Below, piece by piece: positions 25,026-40,169 of a stretch of DNA of 64,000 nt (the first letter of the stretch is position 1; each line of letters starts with the position of its first letter). The notes under the pieces are model-generated. The model was given only the letters and a program-made list of their open reading frames with translations, searched no databases and was not told the origin of the DNA. Position numbers and translations under genes: made by a program. The DNA comes from Amia ocellicauda (lineage: Eukaryota > Chordata > Actinopteri > Amiiformes > Amiidae), in contig NC_089856.1 of NCBI RefSeq assembly GCF_036373705.1, forward strand, positions 2,829,001 to 2,893,000, in the 5' to 3' direction.

Positions 25026-25469
25026 CTGTATCCGTGATGTAAACCTAATGAAGGGATTAAACGGCACCGACCCGCCAACTTGCATCGCCTCCCCCTGCGC
25101 GCGCGCCCCCCGTGCGCCCGCCGCTCGCGCCCGGCCGGGGTCCGCACTGCCGCCGCCGGGGGTCGCCTGGGGGGTCGCCTGGGGGTCGCGCCGGGGCACC
25201 GGGTCCGGCCTCCTCCTCGGAGACCGCACAGGCCGCAGATCGCGGGGATTGTTGTTCTGCTCGTCGTTAGCTCGGAGTGCGGCCGCCGACTCGCCGCCGC
25301 TCCCGGGGTCCCAGTAGGCCGGGAACAGCAGGTCCGTCAGCAGGGAGAAGTCCGGCTGCTGCCCGGGGGCGAAGGGCTCCCTTCCCAGGCGGTCCATGAT
25401 CGCTGGCAAGCCGAGGAGCGCCAGTCTGACACTAGCCCATCGAGCCCGCTGCTGCAGGGACACAAGCAC
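25026..25469 (-). other. CpG-rich putative first exon of ZGLP1 (coding status uncertain)
   Basis: A minus-strand frame with an ATG at 25397 (MDRLGREPFAPGQQ...) stays open to 25023 in a CpG-rich block. Two donors are visible. The AG|GTTTAC donor (exon end 25045) leaves phase 2 and would read in frame into the large ZGLP1 exon through its acceptor near 24020, adding about 120 residues. The stronger-looking CAG|GTGTGA donor (end 25026) would give a quick stop. It could therefore be an N-terminal coding exon or an untranslated exon with an upstream frame. I recognise no domain in it. Confidence 0.4.
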
Positions 25470-26328
25470 ACGTTAACAACAGCAAGTTGCAAAGTAACAA
25501 TCAGCACGATACCAACACACGCACTGTCACACTCGACACTATCTGCACAGAGACAAATAATGCATGGACGCCTAGACACATTATTTCAGATTTACTCCAA
25601 AACCCGACCAACACTGGACACATGCAGGCGCTTCCCGGCGCTCAGTCCCCCCGGAGGAGCAGCTCCTCGGCCGACACTGGCTCTGCAAGCCCCCGATTTC
25701 GCATTTCGTTAATGCACGTCAATGGCGCCGCTTTCAGCTCGTTTCCAAAGCGTGCACGGTTGCAATAAAGTCACTGCACTGGGGTCCCACTGGCTCAGCC
25801 TGCTGTATTTATTTACTGGTTACATATAGAAAGGGTTTGCTACTTGCTCAAATCGGACCGGATATGGATGAAAACATAGAACAATGTATAAATATACCAA
25901 TACACTTTCTCGCGGTCTGAATTGAAGTAGGACACTTCAGCAGGATGACTGGATTTCGCCATTGAGGCCCTAAAGCCACCAGCTTTGGAGATCGCAGTGA
26001 ACTCAATGGCAATTCAATCAGATGCGTTTTAAATCTATGAGCTGGCACCCTATTGCGGAAACTACAGATCGAAACAAGACTATCACTCATCATTAGCACC
26101 ATCATGTTGGGCATGCAAGTCTGATCCCCGTCCAGAAGCCGATCCCTTCTTTCCTGTCGTACAGCAGCACGGCGATCGGAGACGCACCTAGTGTTACCCA
26201 CCCAGACCCGTCCTGATGAACTGCGATCGGCGATTGCCACGTCGGGATGCGAAAATCGATGGTGGGTTCCGTGAGTTTGTAAGTCGTTGTTTTGTCTTAA
26301 ATGTATTTTGCAGTTTTCAATCCAACAT

Positions 26329-26491
26329 CCAATCAGCCCGGAGCGCAGCGGAGCCGGGCGGCGCGGGTTCCAGGCGGCGGGCAGGTGTGCGTGATTGGAG
26401 GGTAATTAGCCGACCCGCCGCGCAGGTCGCTGCTATAAAACACCGGTTCAGAGAGCTGTCCGGGTTTCTTAGTTTCACTTCTATCCACTGA
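26329..26491 (+). promoter_or_regulatory. orphan TATA/CCAAT promoter with short first exon
   Basis: CCAAT at 26329-26333, a CpG-rich block, and TATAAAA at 26434-26440 lie in classic order on the plus strand, predicting a start near 26465. A GTGAGA donor-like sequence follows at 26492. An AATAAA at 27256-27261 with GT-rich DNA after it could end the transcript. No recognisable protein is encoded between them, so a non-coding or very short product is possible. All transcript structure here is inferred. Confidence 0.4.
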
Positions 26492-27480
26492 GTGAGAAGG
26501 TTTGTATCGTTGGTAATTTAGCTCTGTCCAAACCATATTATGGAAATATTGTGCTTTTGTGTATAATGGCCCGAATGTATAGTGGTATTGAAGCGGTACA
26601 GGGTGGCTTGGAATGAGAATATAGTGAATTTTAATACAGGCACTAAACATGACTACACGGCAGCCTGTTGCGGGTGGTTTCAGGTGAAATAGGACTGTCT
26701 AGTGCTGATGCAGCTTTTCAACTCGACAGACCCCCAGACCCCCGTTTCTCGCACCACAGGCCCGCCACGGTGTGCAAAAGTCATGCAACACAAAGTCAGC
26801 CATCGCGGAGCATTTCATTACATTACACCACGTTTACACCTGGGAGTAGTCACGTAAAGCGTGTCATTCTCATCTGGGGAACTTCTCCGAGTATGTTTTA
26901 GACTTGCATTGTCTGTTTTGTTGACCACAGTGGCTGCCAGTCCTGGGGTCTCTATGTCCTGTTCGTTTTGTTTCTCAGTTACTTCGTTGAACTCATAATT
27001 GGCCTGATCAGAGTTTATCATGATTGTGAACCATAGGAGATGTCAGGTTAAATCTAAAAGTATACGTGGCACCCATATTCTCCAACTTTGTAATTTAAAA
27101 CCTTTTTAAAATCAAGTGAAGCACATTATTAGTTTACATTTAGGTTTCAGTTAATTCAGATTGAACCAGGATCAGGAAACCCTGGTTTGCCACAGATTTC
27201 TATGTTGGATTTGTTTAAACAATGCTTTTCTGTTAAACTGATGGTATTTCTTTCCAATAAAGACCAATCGTAAGCTAAACAAGTGTGTGGCAATGAATGT
27301 TGTGTTTACACGTTATTTAATCCTTATTTCCCTACAAAACAAGATGTCTGGTGCTTGACCTTGAATGTTTTACACCTTCCACTGTTCTGTTTTGTAAGCA
27401 TAGTTTTAAATCCTTTACTTCTATATAGTCTTCAACCTTGAGCTCAACAATCAACATTCATGACATGCATCTCAAATAAT

Positions 27481-27775
27481 GTAAGAACATAAGAAAGTGT
27501 CCAATCGAGAGGAGGCCATTCGCCCCATCGTGCTTGTTTGGTGTCCATTAATAACTAAGTGATCAAGGATCCTATCCAGTCTTTTTGAATGTTCCCAAAT
27601 TGTCTCTTCAGCCACATCGCTGGGGAGTTTGTTCAGATTGTGACGCCTCTCTGTGTGAAGAAGTGTCTCCTGTTTTCTGTCTTGAATGCCTTGAAGCCCA
27701 ATTTCCATTTGTGTCCCCGGGTGCGTGTGTCCCTGCTGATCTGGAAAAGCTCCTCTGGTTTGATGTGGTCTAGTT
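27481..27775 (-). mobile_element. CR1-type LINE 3' fragment
   Basis: Nearly identical to the copy in ECSIT intron 2 and in the same orientation. It reads [16 protein letters not shown] on the minus strand, is 5' truncated, and its 3' end is at about 27481. Confidence 0.85.
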
Positions 27776-27779
27776 AAAT

Positions 27780-30155
27780 GGTCTAGTTACAATTCAGTTG
27801 AATATTCCCGACCTCCGTTGAGAACTTTCAACTTTTTTGTCGTCTTTATAGAACAGGTTCAGTAAAGGAAGAACACAACACAGCAGCTGCATTATAACCA
27901 GACGCTGAAAGATTTACACATCGTACGTCTCATTGCAGGACCAGTACCTCTTGCTGGGAGACAGGTCTTGACTCGGCTGGCTGCCATAGCTTTCCGTCGA
28001 CAATCTGTATTTCAGGAACGTGCGAGAGCTGTGTGTGTGTGTAACCCACAGGGGAATAGGTAAAAAGCAGCAGAAACTGAATGATTCATTCACAGTTTTT
28101 ATTGGACAAACTACAATAACAGGACTTTGCCTTTTAATATAATATGTAATAAAAACATCCCAAAAATATACATATAATACCTATATCAAGTTGTGCGTAT
28201 AGTGTGGGCATATACAGTACGTTAAGTCACAGCTGGGCATTGGTTATAGCTATCCAGGGAAGTCAGTCTACACAAGACAAGGTGACCCATCCTCACACAC
28301 ACCATACACTTCATCTGTGTGCGTCTCCGAGGGCGGCTCTGCCACCGTTTAAATCGCCTCAATCAATTTGATCTACAGAGGAATGACAACGTGGAATCCG
28401 TGACTCCGGTGTGTGAAGCTCGCAGGTCCGTAGATTGAGGAAAGCACGACGGGCGTCTCTGGTGTCGACAAAGGGAGATCAGAAGATGGAGTCCAGACGG
28501 TCGGCTGGTGAGAACAGAGCCACCGGGCCGATGTGGTCAGCGTGCGTTCGTGTTTCGGTCCCATCTCGGTGCGTCCTGTTTATCGTCCGTCGTGGGGGAG
28601 GAGAGAAGGTCTCCCAACTCAGAGGGAAGCCGCCCCCCCGCCGGGTCCGTACCTCCAGGCCGGGGCTGCCACCAGTTAAGCCAAAATCAAGCAGGGTAAA
28701 CAAGCGCGCGGGCCTCGGAGCGCAATCCGGGAGAAAGGGAAAAAAAGCAGCGCGGCGGCAGGGCAGGGGAGGAAGATGGGGAGGGGGCGAGCGTGCCGCG
28801 CAAACCTAAACAACAGCCCGCTTCCAGATGTTGATCCCGCGCCCCGGTGGGGTGGGGGGGATTGTATTTGAAGGCTGGATTGTCACATGGTGCGAATTCC
28901 AATACACGGGCCCTGGTTGGTGTGTGTGTGCGTTGGGGGGGGCTCGGTGCTTTCACAAAGCAAAATAATAATAAATCCGAGAAGCTGAAAGGAAGCGCTT
29001 CACACACACACACACCCCCACATCGAGGCATCCAGCAGAATAAATATTTAACCGTCATTATTGCAAATATTTTCTGGCTTCGGTCAGTCAAGATTTTCCC
29101 TCTAAACAAAAGAGCAAATAAAAACAAAGACGGTTCTAGCACAAAGTCCAGAGCGAGAGCTACAGGCGAGGGGAGGCCCATTGGACCGGCGCTGCCTGGC
29201 ACCAGCTCCCCACCCAGACGTACCGCCGTGGATTAAACGGTTCACACCAGAACAAATCCGGGATTAGACTGTAATCGCGTGGCACGGAAACGTCAGCACG
29301 GCCTTAATGCCCGATCCGGGTCGTGCCGGTGGCCGTGGGGGCATTGAAACCTCCCTCAGAGGGGCTTTAAACACGGGGGACCTCTGATGGACCGAGCCAC
29401 AGAACAAGAGGAAGGAAGGAATGATAATGAATTCACAGCACAGAGGAATGTCCAGGACCGGTCCGATCCTGGCTTAGTGTTTTGTAACTGGGATGATAAA
29501 CACTCTCCCCGGTTTTTAAGGACCCCAGGTTTAGGTCGAGTTACCTCCGATCCACACAGGGGCACGTGGGTCCCAAGCGGACACGGCGTCCTGCGCTCGT
29601 CTCGGTCGAATGACTAGGTGTAGTTTAAGGGTGTAGCAGCATCCTGGGGTGGGGTTGTTTTCCGAGACCGGGACGATGCCGCGCTGTAGAGATCGGTCCG
29701 AGCGAGTGAACGTCGCGGTGGAAAGACGTCACGAGGGAAGTAAAAGACAAGGAAAAAGCATAAACCGGGCCTTCGTGTAATACGTGTGCGACTGAAATGT
29801 ATTCTGTGCCGGGAGTGGGCTTCTGTAACAGACACGGGACCCACAGCAGCCGTTTCTCCGCCCTAGCGCTCGAGGCTGCTGGTCTTATTTTATCTTCTAT
29901 CCCGGCTGCCCTTTCAATAGACGAATAGAAGACGCTGCTACCCTGTGGCCCTGCGGAACCGCGAGGCGCCCATCTGAAGCCGAACACGCCATAGAGAACG
30001 TTAACAACGACAAAAAATGCATCCCCTCCCTCAGCGTTCGGCTCGGCGGCGTCCTCGGTAAAGGGCCTCTCAGTGACGCGCTCTAACCCCCCCAGTTCCC
30101 GTGTCTGGACAGCTTCCCCACGGCGTTCCACCCCCCCCGCCCCCTTCCTCTCGCC
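27780..30155. other. region between the LINE copy and FDX2; possible FDX2 3' UTR
   Basis: No coding exon recognised. A minus-strand AATAAA (plus TTTATT at 28098-28103) could end a long FDX2 3' UTR, but that would be about 2 kb and would include a CpG-rich block at 28.43-28.83 kb, which is odd for a UTR. The CpG block may instead be a separate regulatory element. The FDX2 transcript end is unresolved. Confidence 0.35.
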
Positions 30156-30159
30156 CGGG

Positions 30160-32777
<2,618 letters not shown>

Positions 32778-33184
32778 GACAGTGTTGCGGTCATGTGATC
32801 CCGGGGAGCCAATCGCAGGCCGGCGTGGCCAAGGTTGGGGATTAGCTGGTTATTTAACTACAGTTAATACGTTTCCCCGGTGGGGGGTCTATTGGGGTCG
32901 TGTGCCTTTTAATAATGTCGTGTCTGGCTGTCTAATAGTCAGTTAGAAACACTTTTCTCGGTATTGTGATGTAGATACACTGTTTTTTCTCCTTGTGTAA
33001 GTGTTCAATATTGTTCATGTGTATTGATTGATGTATTTGTAATATTGTATCGTTCATTTTTGTCTGGGTTACTGAGGAAAGCAAAGAGTTTGATTATTAT
33101 ACGAGACCCATCCCTGAGACAAATCACAATTTTCTCATTCCCTGACGTCATTTACCATTAAAGCGGCGCCCCTCCTCAGCGCGA

Positions 33185-33199
33185 CCACCAGAGGGCGCC
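33185..33199 (+). promoter_or_regulatory. candidate CTCF binding site
   Basis: CCACCAGAGGGCGCC matches the known vertebrate CTCF core essentially base for base. It lies about 400 bp upstream of FDX2, between the gene block and the gene-poor right half. Occupancy is unproven. Confidence 0.6.
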
Positions 33200-36100
33200 A
33201 TTGCCGCAAAGTACAAAGGGGTGAAATAAATGAAAAGTTATTAAATCGCGGTGCCAGGCCGGGCTCAGCGTGTCCCACCGTGGGGGTGTGCGGCGGGACT
33301 GTCATTGTGTTCACATACACATGTAGAGCTGTGCTGTTTCTGTACTCATTTTCCTTTGTGTTACAACCATACTTTTACTGTATTTATGTATTTTTGGCGC
33401 TCCTGTTATGGGGCCTCTTGAACTTGACCTTGAGTCCAGTTGTGTTCTGTGTTCACTTCATTGGGATGCTGCCACAATGTTATGTGGTTAAATGGGGGCA
33501 TTTATCGGTTAATAAAATAGACCGCTTATCAATATCTCACATCTGTGTCGTGGATCATTTAAACACTCTTGGACTTCAAATATAATCCTTACAATAACTC
33601 GCATCAATCACACTTATCTCTGAAGATGGAAAAAACAACAGTGAAGCAACAGACTTGCTTTCACTTCCTCAGAGCGAGTTCTCTCCTGTTTAAGAAAATA
33701 CATTAAAAACGCAAATATACAAATATATCTAGGCAGCAGTCGAGGTCACTTTAGGCCACAAGGGTGAGCTGTGGCTTCGATTCCGGCGCCAAAACTGTTA
33801 ACCAAAGAGAGACGGAAAAGCTGGAACCTCTCAGAGAGTCCCTCGGGGACGGGACTATGCCGGCAAACAATGGTTAAATGTCGCCCTTCACATCCCCAGA
33901 CACTTAGTCACAAAAATTTCACCAGCACCCTAACACACTGCTGAGAACGCATTCCCACAATGCACTGCAGGCCCACAGGCAGCACGGGAACCAACCTGCA
34001 GGTGATTTAACTCACTGTGTTCAAACCTTGGTCTTTGAAAGAGCCACAGAAAGTGTTTTTAGTTTGTATGATTGATTTAAATATTTTGTTTATCTACGTT
34101 TTATGAAGTGGGTCCAATGAAGACCAGCTGTGGAGGTCAGTGTTTAGGTTTAAAGAAATCAGCTCAACATGTTCCCGATAGAGACATTTAAAACGGCTGG
34201 GACAGTGGCTCTGAGCCCCCCTGGGATCGGTGGCATCCACAGCTGGGGGAACAGGCGGGGAAAGGGGCAGTCGGGACGGGAACAATGCCAGCCCAGTCTC
34301 AGGGCTGGACACAAGTGGGATTCTGCAAAGGGCACGGCCTCCGGGGTCAAGGGGAGAGCAGTTGCTGCCGCTGCCTGTCTGGGGCTCTCGTCAGTGGGGG
34401 AGACAGACATCACATTCCAGCCCAACTCGCTCCCACCTGCGTCCCGTCCCTGAGCGACACAAGGTGCCTCTTCCCTTCGCTGCACCGGCAACAGCTGACA
34501 GAGATACAGACCCTCCTCCTCCTCCTCTCTCTACTGAGGTCTGATCCTGAGTGTGAAGTGGGCGTCAGAGCAGCAGTTGCCTCCTCTCTCTCTCTCTCTC
34601 TCGCCCATGGTGAGCACCTTTGCACGTGGGCACGCTTCCGTACAGGCCCCGTTCTGCTCCACAGCTATGAAACTGCAATTTGTATTTTAGTTGCTGGTTT
34701 TGTTTGGCCAATCAATCTCTGCCAGTGCTTCTTCCGAGGGGAAAATCCCCGGTAAGTGGGCCAGTGGAGTCGGCCCGTGGCCTTTTTGAAGATGACTTGA
34801 AGAGTGACACGTCAGGAGACCACATCGCCCACAGCTCCAACCCCTGCAGAGGTGACACTACACCAGGAAAGTGTCAAAGTGCTCTGCTACCACATCCACC
34901 GGCGCTGGTTTCCTCCGTTGTCAGAACTGGCAGAGACACGTCTTTTCCACCCACTGTGGAGGACTGCCAGCAGACGGCCACGCGCCCGGAGACACCTCTA
35001 AATCACTCGGGGCGCAGGAGGCAGTGACAGCCCTCAGCGCTGACAGACGCTGGCATAGGGACGGTATTGTCCGGCCAATAAGCAAGGAATCGGCGGGAAC
35101 ACGGCCTCCCTGCTGCCAGGAATGTAGTGGAATATCTCTCTCTCATTGCACGAGCCAATCGGCCAATCACCAACCTGGGGTAAGGTGGCAAACATCTCTA
35201 CCCACGTATAGGCAATGACGAAACTCCTAATTCAGCCCAGGTTTGGACTTTGCAGAGGCCAGGACTGTCTTCTGCTTTTTCCTGTTGTCATTGAGCCTCT
35301 TCTTGTTTGTTTTTTTGAGTCTTTTGTTTCGCAAGTGTGAGTTCCCCCAAGCCAGCGCTCTATTTATATTGGGAAATCAAAAGCTGAATTCCTGTTGACA
35401 TTAGGAGGCTCCAGCGCCCCTCCAACGCCCCGCCAACGAGATCTTCGCTCTTCACGAAAGCATTGTAGTCTCCGTGCCCTCCGGCCGCACAACAACTGTC
35501 GTCCTTCATTGTTCGCCGCCTGACAGGGGTGACAGCCAGGATGTTAATGTTCCTTCCCAAGGACAGATCCTCTGGGTTGGACAGGGAAGGAGTGAGTGAA
35601 CAGTTAGGTAACTTAATTGACATTTAACATCCCGGTTCACTGCGAAATTAATGCCATACATTCTGCAAAACCGCCCAAAAAGGCAGGCTTTAAATAGTTA
35701 ATAATCAAGCTCAGGTTTACGCATTGGCATTAGGCTCATTTAAAACTCTGCCCAAGCTTGTAGTGTTTGTGCAGGATGAGGTAAACCAGTAACCCATTCA
35801 TCCCAAACGGGCCTAATGTACACTGAGCCCCCACGCCTTAAGCACGGGATCAGGCATTGCACCACTGTATAAATCTCGTTCTGCTTATATTAGGAAAAGT
35901 AGGGAGATAACTGCTGCCGCTCAATGGATCTGGGTCAGAGGGATTAGCTCTTTTCAGTGAGTTTAGAAAGAGACAGGAGTCTGTGGGAGCCGTTCCTCAG
36001 ACCCGCGGATGCACAATGGAGGCTCTCAATAGGCCGCACTCACGTAGCTGCGCTCCCTCGTGGCTGCGGACTTGTCCGAACCCGGTCCCGAGATCAGACG

Positions 36101-39100
36101 CGGAGAGGGCGCTTGGAAAATGACCCCCTTGCTGTGGAGATGGAGACAAAAGCGGTGGAAGGGCCAAGCAGAGAGAGAGAGAGAGAGAGAGAGGGGCGAT
36201 CGCTGTCTCAGTCGGCGTGTCTGGACAGCGCCCGCTCCCGCTGCGTCTTCACACGGCCAGGCTGTTTACGTTTCCCAGAGGGACCCCAGCCACAACAACA
36301 CGAGGATTATGCAGCGGTTGGATGGTTTTACACACCGCTATCTCCCAGAATCACCGCAGCTTCCAGGAAACATGTTCATGTATGACACAGTTACTAAAGG
36401 GGGATGCTGTTTTGTGGTGAGAAATACATACCTACCTACGCCACCGTCAGGCCTAACAACAGCCCCAATATTAATCTTAACCTTACTTCCTTGCCCTACT
36501 TTCCTAAACACCTCAAAGGCCGAGCTCCGCCACCAAACCCGAGGTGAGTTGTGAGCGTGCTCCTTTTTGTGCTTTGGCCTGTGTCCAACGCGTCTGATCT
36601 CCAATTTGAAGGCTGCTCACTTCAGCAGGGCAGGTCTCCGTGTGGAGCACTAATCATACATGCTCAGACATCCTCCTTGAGCTCGTGCAGCCCCTCCATG
36701 GGCCCATAAGCTCCACTGTAAAAGAAACAAAAGCCTTCTCATTATACTTTTGTTGAGGTATGTCCGCGGGGGCCGTGTTAGCAAAGTCGGCTGTATCCCG
36801 TCAGCAGGATGAAGGGGATTAGGGCTCCCGGCGAAGGGGCGGACAGCACACGAGTCCCTGGCCATCCCCGCGTGGTACTGAGCGTGCAGTGGAGCCGGGG
36901 CTTTGTTCTGCAGCTCGTCCCTGCAACTGAAGCGGGAGACAGAGAGGCAGGGAGAGGGGGATAATCATTTTACCAGCGCCCCCCACCAAGACAACTCACA
37001 ATTCAATGTCGGTAAATTAAGCGTGACCGTGTTTGTCTCCTCTTCGTCTCTCTGCTGCGGTTCAGGAATGCACACGTGCAGAATTCGTTAGACCGGCCGT
37101 CTGGTCGCCCTCCACCCTGAGGACAACGGTGTCCTGTTCCTTCTCTCTTTCCTGCTCTCTTTCTGAGCACTAGGACTACTACTAACAAGAATACGAAGAA
37201 ATCACCTGCTAACTGGGGCACAATTTGACTGTTTTGGTCATAAACAAATAAATGTTCCCATTCTTGTTTTGGCTAATAAAACAACAAGACGTGATCTATC
37301 CTTTACTACTTCTGAAGGAAAAAATAAGACGGAACTCTGTGCCAAGTGCCATGCGGACAATGAGCAAAAGAATACAATAAAAAATAAAAGACCTGGAATA
37401 TGAAATTAGCTGCAAATGAAACATAATAACCACACGAGGAAGAAGACATGCACACGCGACACGCACAAACGCATATATACAGACAGGAGTAAACAACAGG
37501 GGAATGGTTTTGGTGTATTAAATCAGCCGAGGAGTGTGCCGTCGCGGGGTTAAATACGAGCTGCTGACAGGACTGCAGGGCTGCATTTTTAAAGATGTTC
37601 AAGAACAGTAAACCCCCCCTCCAAACACACACACAGCCGTCCCTCCCACTTCCTTTACCGATCCGCTCCTTCTGATGGGTTTTACAGGACAGCCAGACTT
37701 TTGCGAAAGACCAGAAACGTCTGGTGAGGACGGTCACACCGCGCGGGAAACGTGTTCGGCAGGACGTGGGCCACGGCGTGAAATCGGAAACGTGTTAATT
37801 ATTTCCCCCGTGGTGAACGTGTGAACCGGTCCGGTGTGTGAACAGGGAAAGCCCTGAACTCCAACACGGTTTTATAGTGAATCGCTTCAAAATCAAAAGC
37901 CCCCACGAGGTATATTCCAATCTTCCGCCTGTGATATCTAGCATCAGTCCTCGGCCTGCCTCGGCCTCGGCCCTCTGTTTCGGGAAGCTTATCTGAGTGA
38001 TAACAGAGGGCGGCGCGCAGCCAGGACATGAGCCAGACTCAGGGCAACTAAGGGCTGCGCTATCTTTTCAGACTGCTATATGATCGGTCCTATCTATTTA
38101 GAAAAACAAAGAAAGGTACGAGGCACTCAAGAGACAACTTCCAAACACAGAACAGCCCCACTTAGATCATAGCAGCCCAGCCCCCGAGGAGGAAGATACA
38201 ATCAAGGGCCATTGAAATTAGATTATGTCCATTTTTATTTTCAAAAGTAGCGTCTGCAGCCATCGAGGGGGAATCGTGTGTCCTCACCATCCAGAAATCT
38301 GTTTAATTGAAGCCAAGTCACATGGGGGGCTTCCACTGAGAAGGAAAGGAGCTTATAAATCAATTAGCTAACAAACACACCCTTCCTTACTAAATACGAC
38401 ATGTTTTCTTGTCTTCTTTTGTGTGTGCGTGATATTAACCTGCCTCTCAAGCCGAGCACGTGCCCCCAGTATGCAGGGCAATCGTCCGCGTGTGTGTCCC
38501 CGCCACACACACACACACACAGGTCTGTGGGCATGCAGACGGCGCAGGGACAAGATCTTTAACTCGGGCCGACGCAGAGCTGGTGGCAGGAGCTTGGGGG
38601 GGCGCAGGAAGCTGAGCAGAGGAAGGCGGTTCTGGATGAGTGGGAGGTGAAATGGCCCATCGTGTTTGTACATCAATGGGCTGAGTGTGTGGCGTTACGT
38701 CTGGGTTTTTAAAAAATATATTATATGTATAATATCTTTTGCACATGACACCGTCGGACACACACACACACACTGAGAAGACAGGGTTTAATAATGAGTG
38801 AAAGTCTGGCTGTGGACAAGTCTTGGCAGGCCGAGAGGCGGCTCCCGCAGAAACCGGGTTTGTGCGCTTGTTATGAAACGGCGGTTATGATTTTCCCAGC
38901 GCCAAGAGTGCAGCTGGGCTCTGTCAACACGGTGAGCTCGCCTTCGTCTCCCTCGGCAGGTCGATGACAAGCAAGCGTCTGCGTGTTAAAATACTCCAAG
39001 TGCCACTGTTTTGATTTGTTTTGTTGTTGTTTTTGGTTGTTTTACAGTTTTGTTGCTTGTTTCTTGTAAGGTCCATGACAAAACAGTGATCTTCTGAATG

Positions 39101-39370
39101 CAAAACAGACTTCTTCATTCCCAGTCCCCCCCTCGAGAACAGCAGCGTTCTTCTTCTCTGTGTAGATCGATATCGAGGCCTGTCGTGGTGTCGAAGCCCT
39201 CATATGCCCATTGTTTACAGGTGTGGTTTTCACTGGAGGATTTTAAAACATCTGCTCTTCCTCTCCTCAACATTGTAGACTTCATCTGATTGACAAAACA
39301 AACCTTTCCCCTCTCTTCCCCCCCTGACACATCTCTCTCCCATTACATTATTTATGCTTGTCTATAGTCT
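33200..39370. other. gene-poor region, no coding exon seen
   Basis: No frame has recognisable protein domains. Small (GA)n and (CA)n repeats occur at 36171-36193, 38503-38521 and 38757-38774. GC-richer patches (34.2-34.6 and 36.0-36.3 kb) have no convincing splice-bounded frames. Confidence 0.5.
33952..33970 (+). promoter_or_regulatory. candidate ZNF143/STAF binding site
   Basis: TTCCCACAATGCACTGCAG fits the long ZNF143 consensus (YYCCCANNATGCAMYGCG) at all but the last fixed base or so. ZNF143 often co-occurs with CTCF at boundaries and promoters. Confidence 0.5.
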
Positions 39371-39374
39371 CTCC

Positions 39375-39377
<3 letters not shown>

Positions 39378-39426
<49 letters not shown>
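39378..39426. repeat. (AT)n microsatellite abutting a LINE copy
   Basis: About 49 bp of AT dinucleotide directly before the 5' truncation point of the following LINE. Confidence 0.95.
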
Positions 39427-39429
<3 letters not shown>

Positions 39430-40168
39430 CAGATACAATCTCAGCAGCACAGGCTAACAAAAATGTCCACTATAATTACACTATGGGAGGAATAGAACCA
39501 GATGAAGTAATGCATGAGAAAGACCTAGGAGTCTATGTGGACTCCTCACTTTCTCCATCCAAGCAATGTGTGAAGCAATAAAAAAGGCAAACAGAGTGTT
39601 AGGGTATATTGTCAAAAGTGTAGAATTGAGCACAAGGGCAGTGATGTTCAGACTGTACAATGCACTAGTTAGAGCTCATCTGGATACTGTGGACAGTTCT
39701 GGGCTCCACACTTCAAGAAAGATATCGCTGCTCTAGAGGCAGTTCAGAGGAGAGCAACCAGACTTATTCCAGGTCTGAAGGGAATGTCCTACTGAGAGAC
39801 TGAGGACCTGAACCTTTTCACCCTGGAACAGAGGAGACTACGTGGGGACTTGATCCAAGTCTTCAAAATCATGGGCAACAACCACATCAAAGCAGAGGAG
39901 CTTTTCCAGATTCCAGACACACGCACCCAGGGACACAAATGGAAATTGGGCTTCAAGGCATTCAAGACAGAAAACAGGAGACACTTCTTCACACAGAGAG
40001 GCATCACAATCTGAACAAACTCCCCAGTGATGTGGCTGAAGAGACAATGTGGGAACATTCAACAACAGACTGGATAGGATCCTTGATCACTTAGGTATTA
40101 ATGGACACCAAACGAGCACGATGGGGCGGATGGTCTCCTCTCGACTGGACACTGTCTTATGTTGTTAG
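39430..40168 (+). mobile_element. CR1-type LINE fragment with internal deletion
   Basis: The plus strand reads reverse-transcriptase C-terminal sequence (VHYNYTMGGIEPDEVMHEKD, then DLGVYVDSSLSPSKQCVKQ, later [10 protein letters not shown]). Compared with the 44.5-45.4 kb copy it lacks about 80 bp between the DTISAAQA and NKNVHYN segments. It has frame breaks and is inactive. Confidence 0.88.
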
Positions 40169-40169
40169 G

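Noticed and set aside
33765..33795. tRNA B-box-like sequence (GGCTTCGATTCC)
   Set aside because: No A box at the right distance and no cloverleaf could be drawn, so no tRNA or tRNA-SINE is called.
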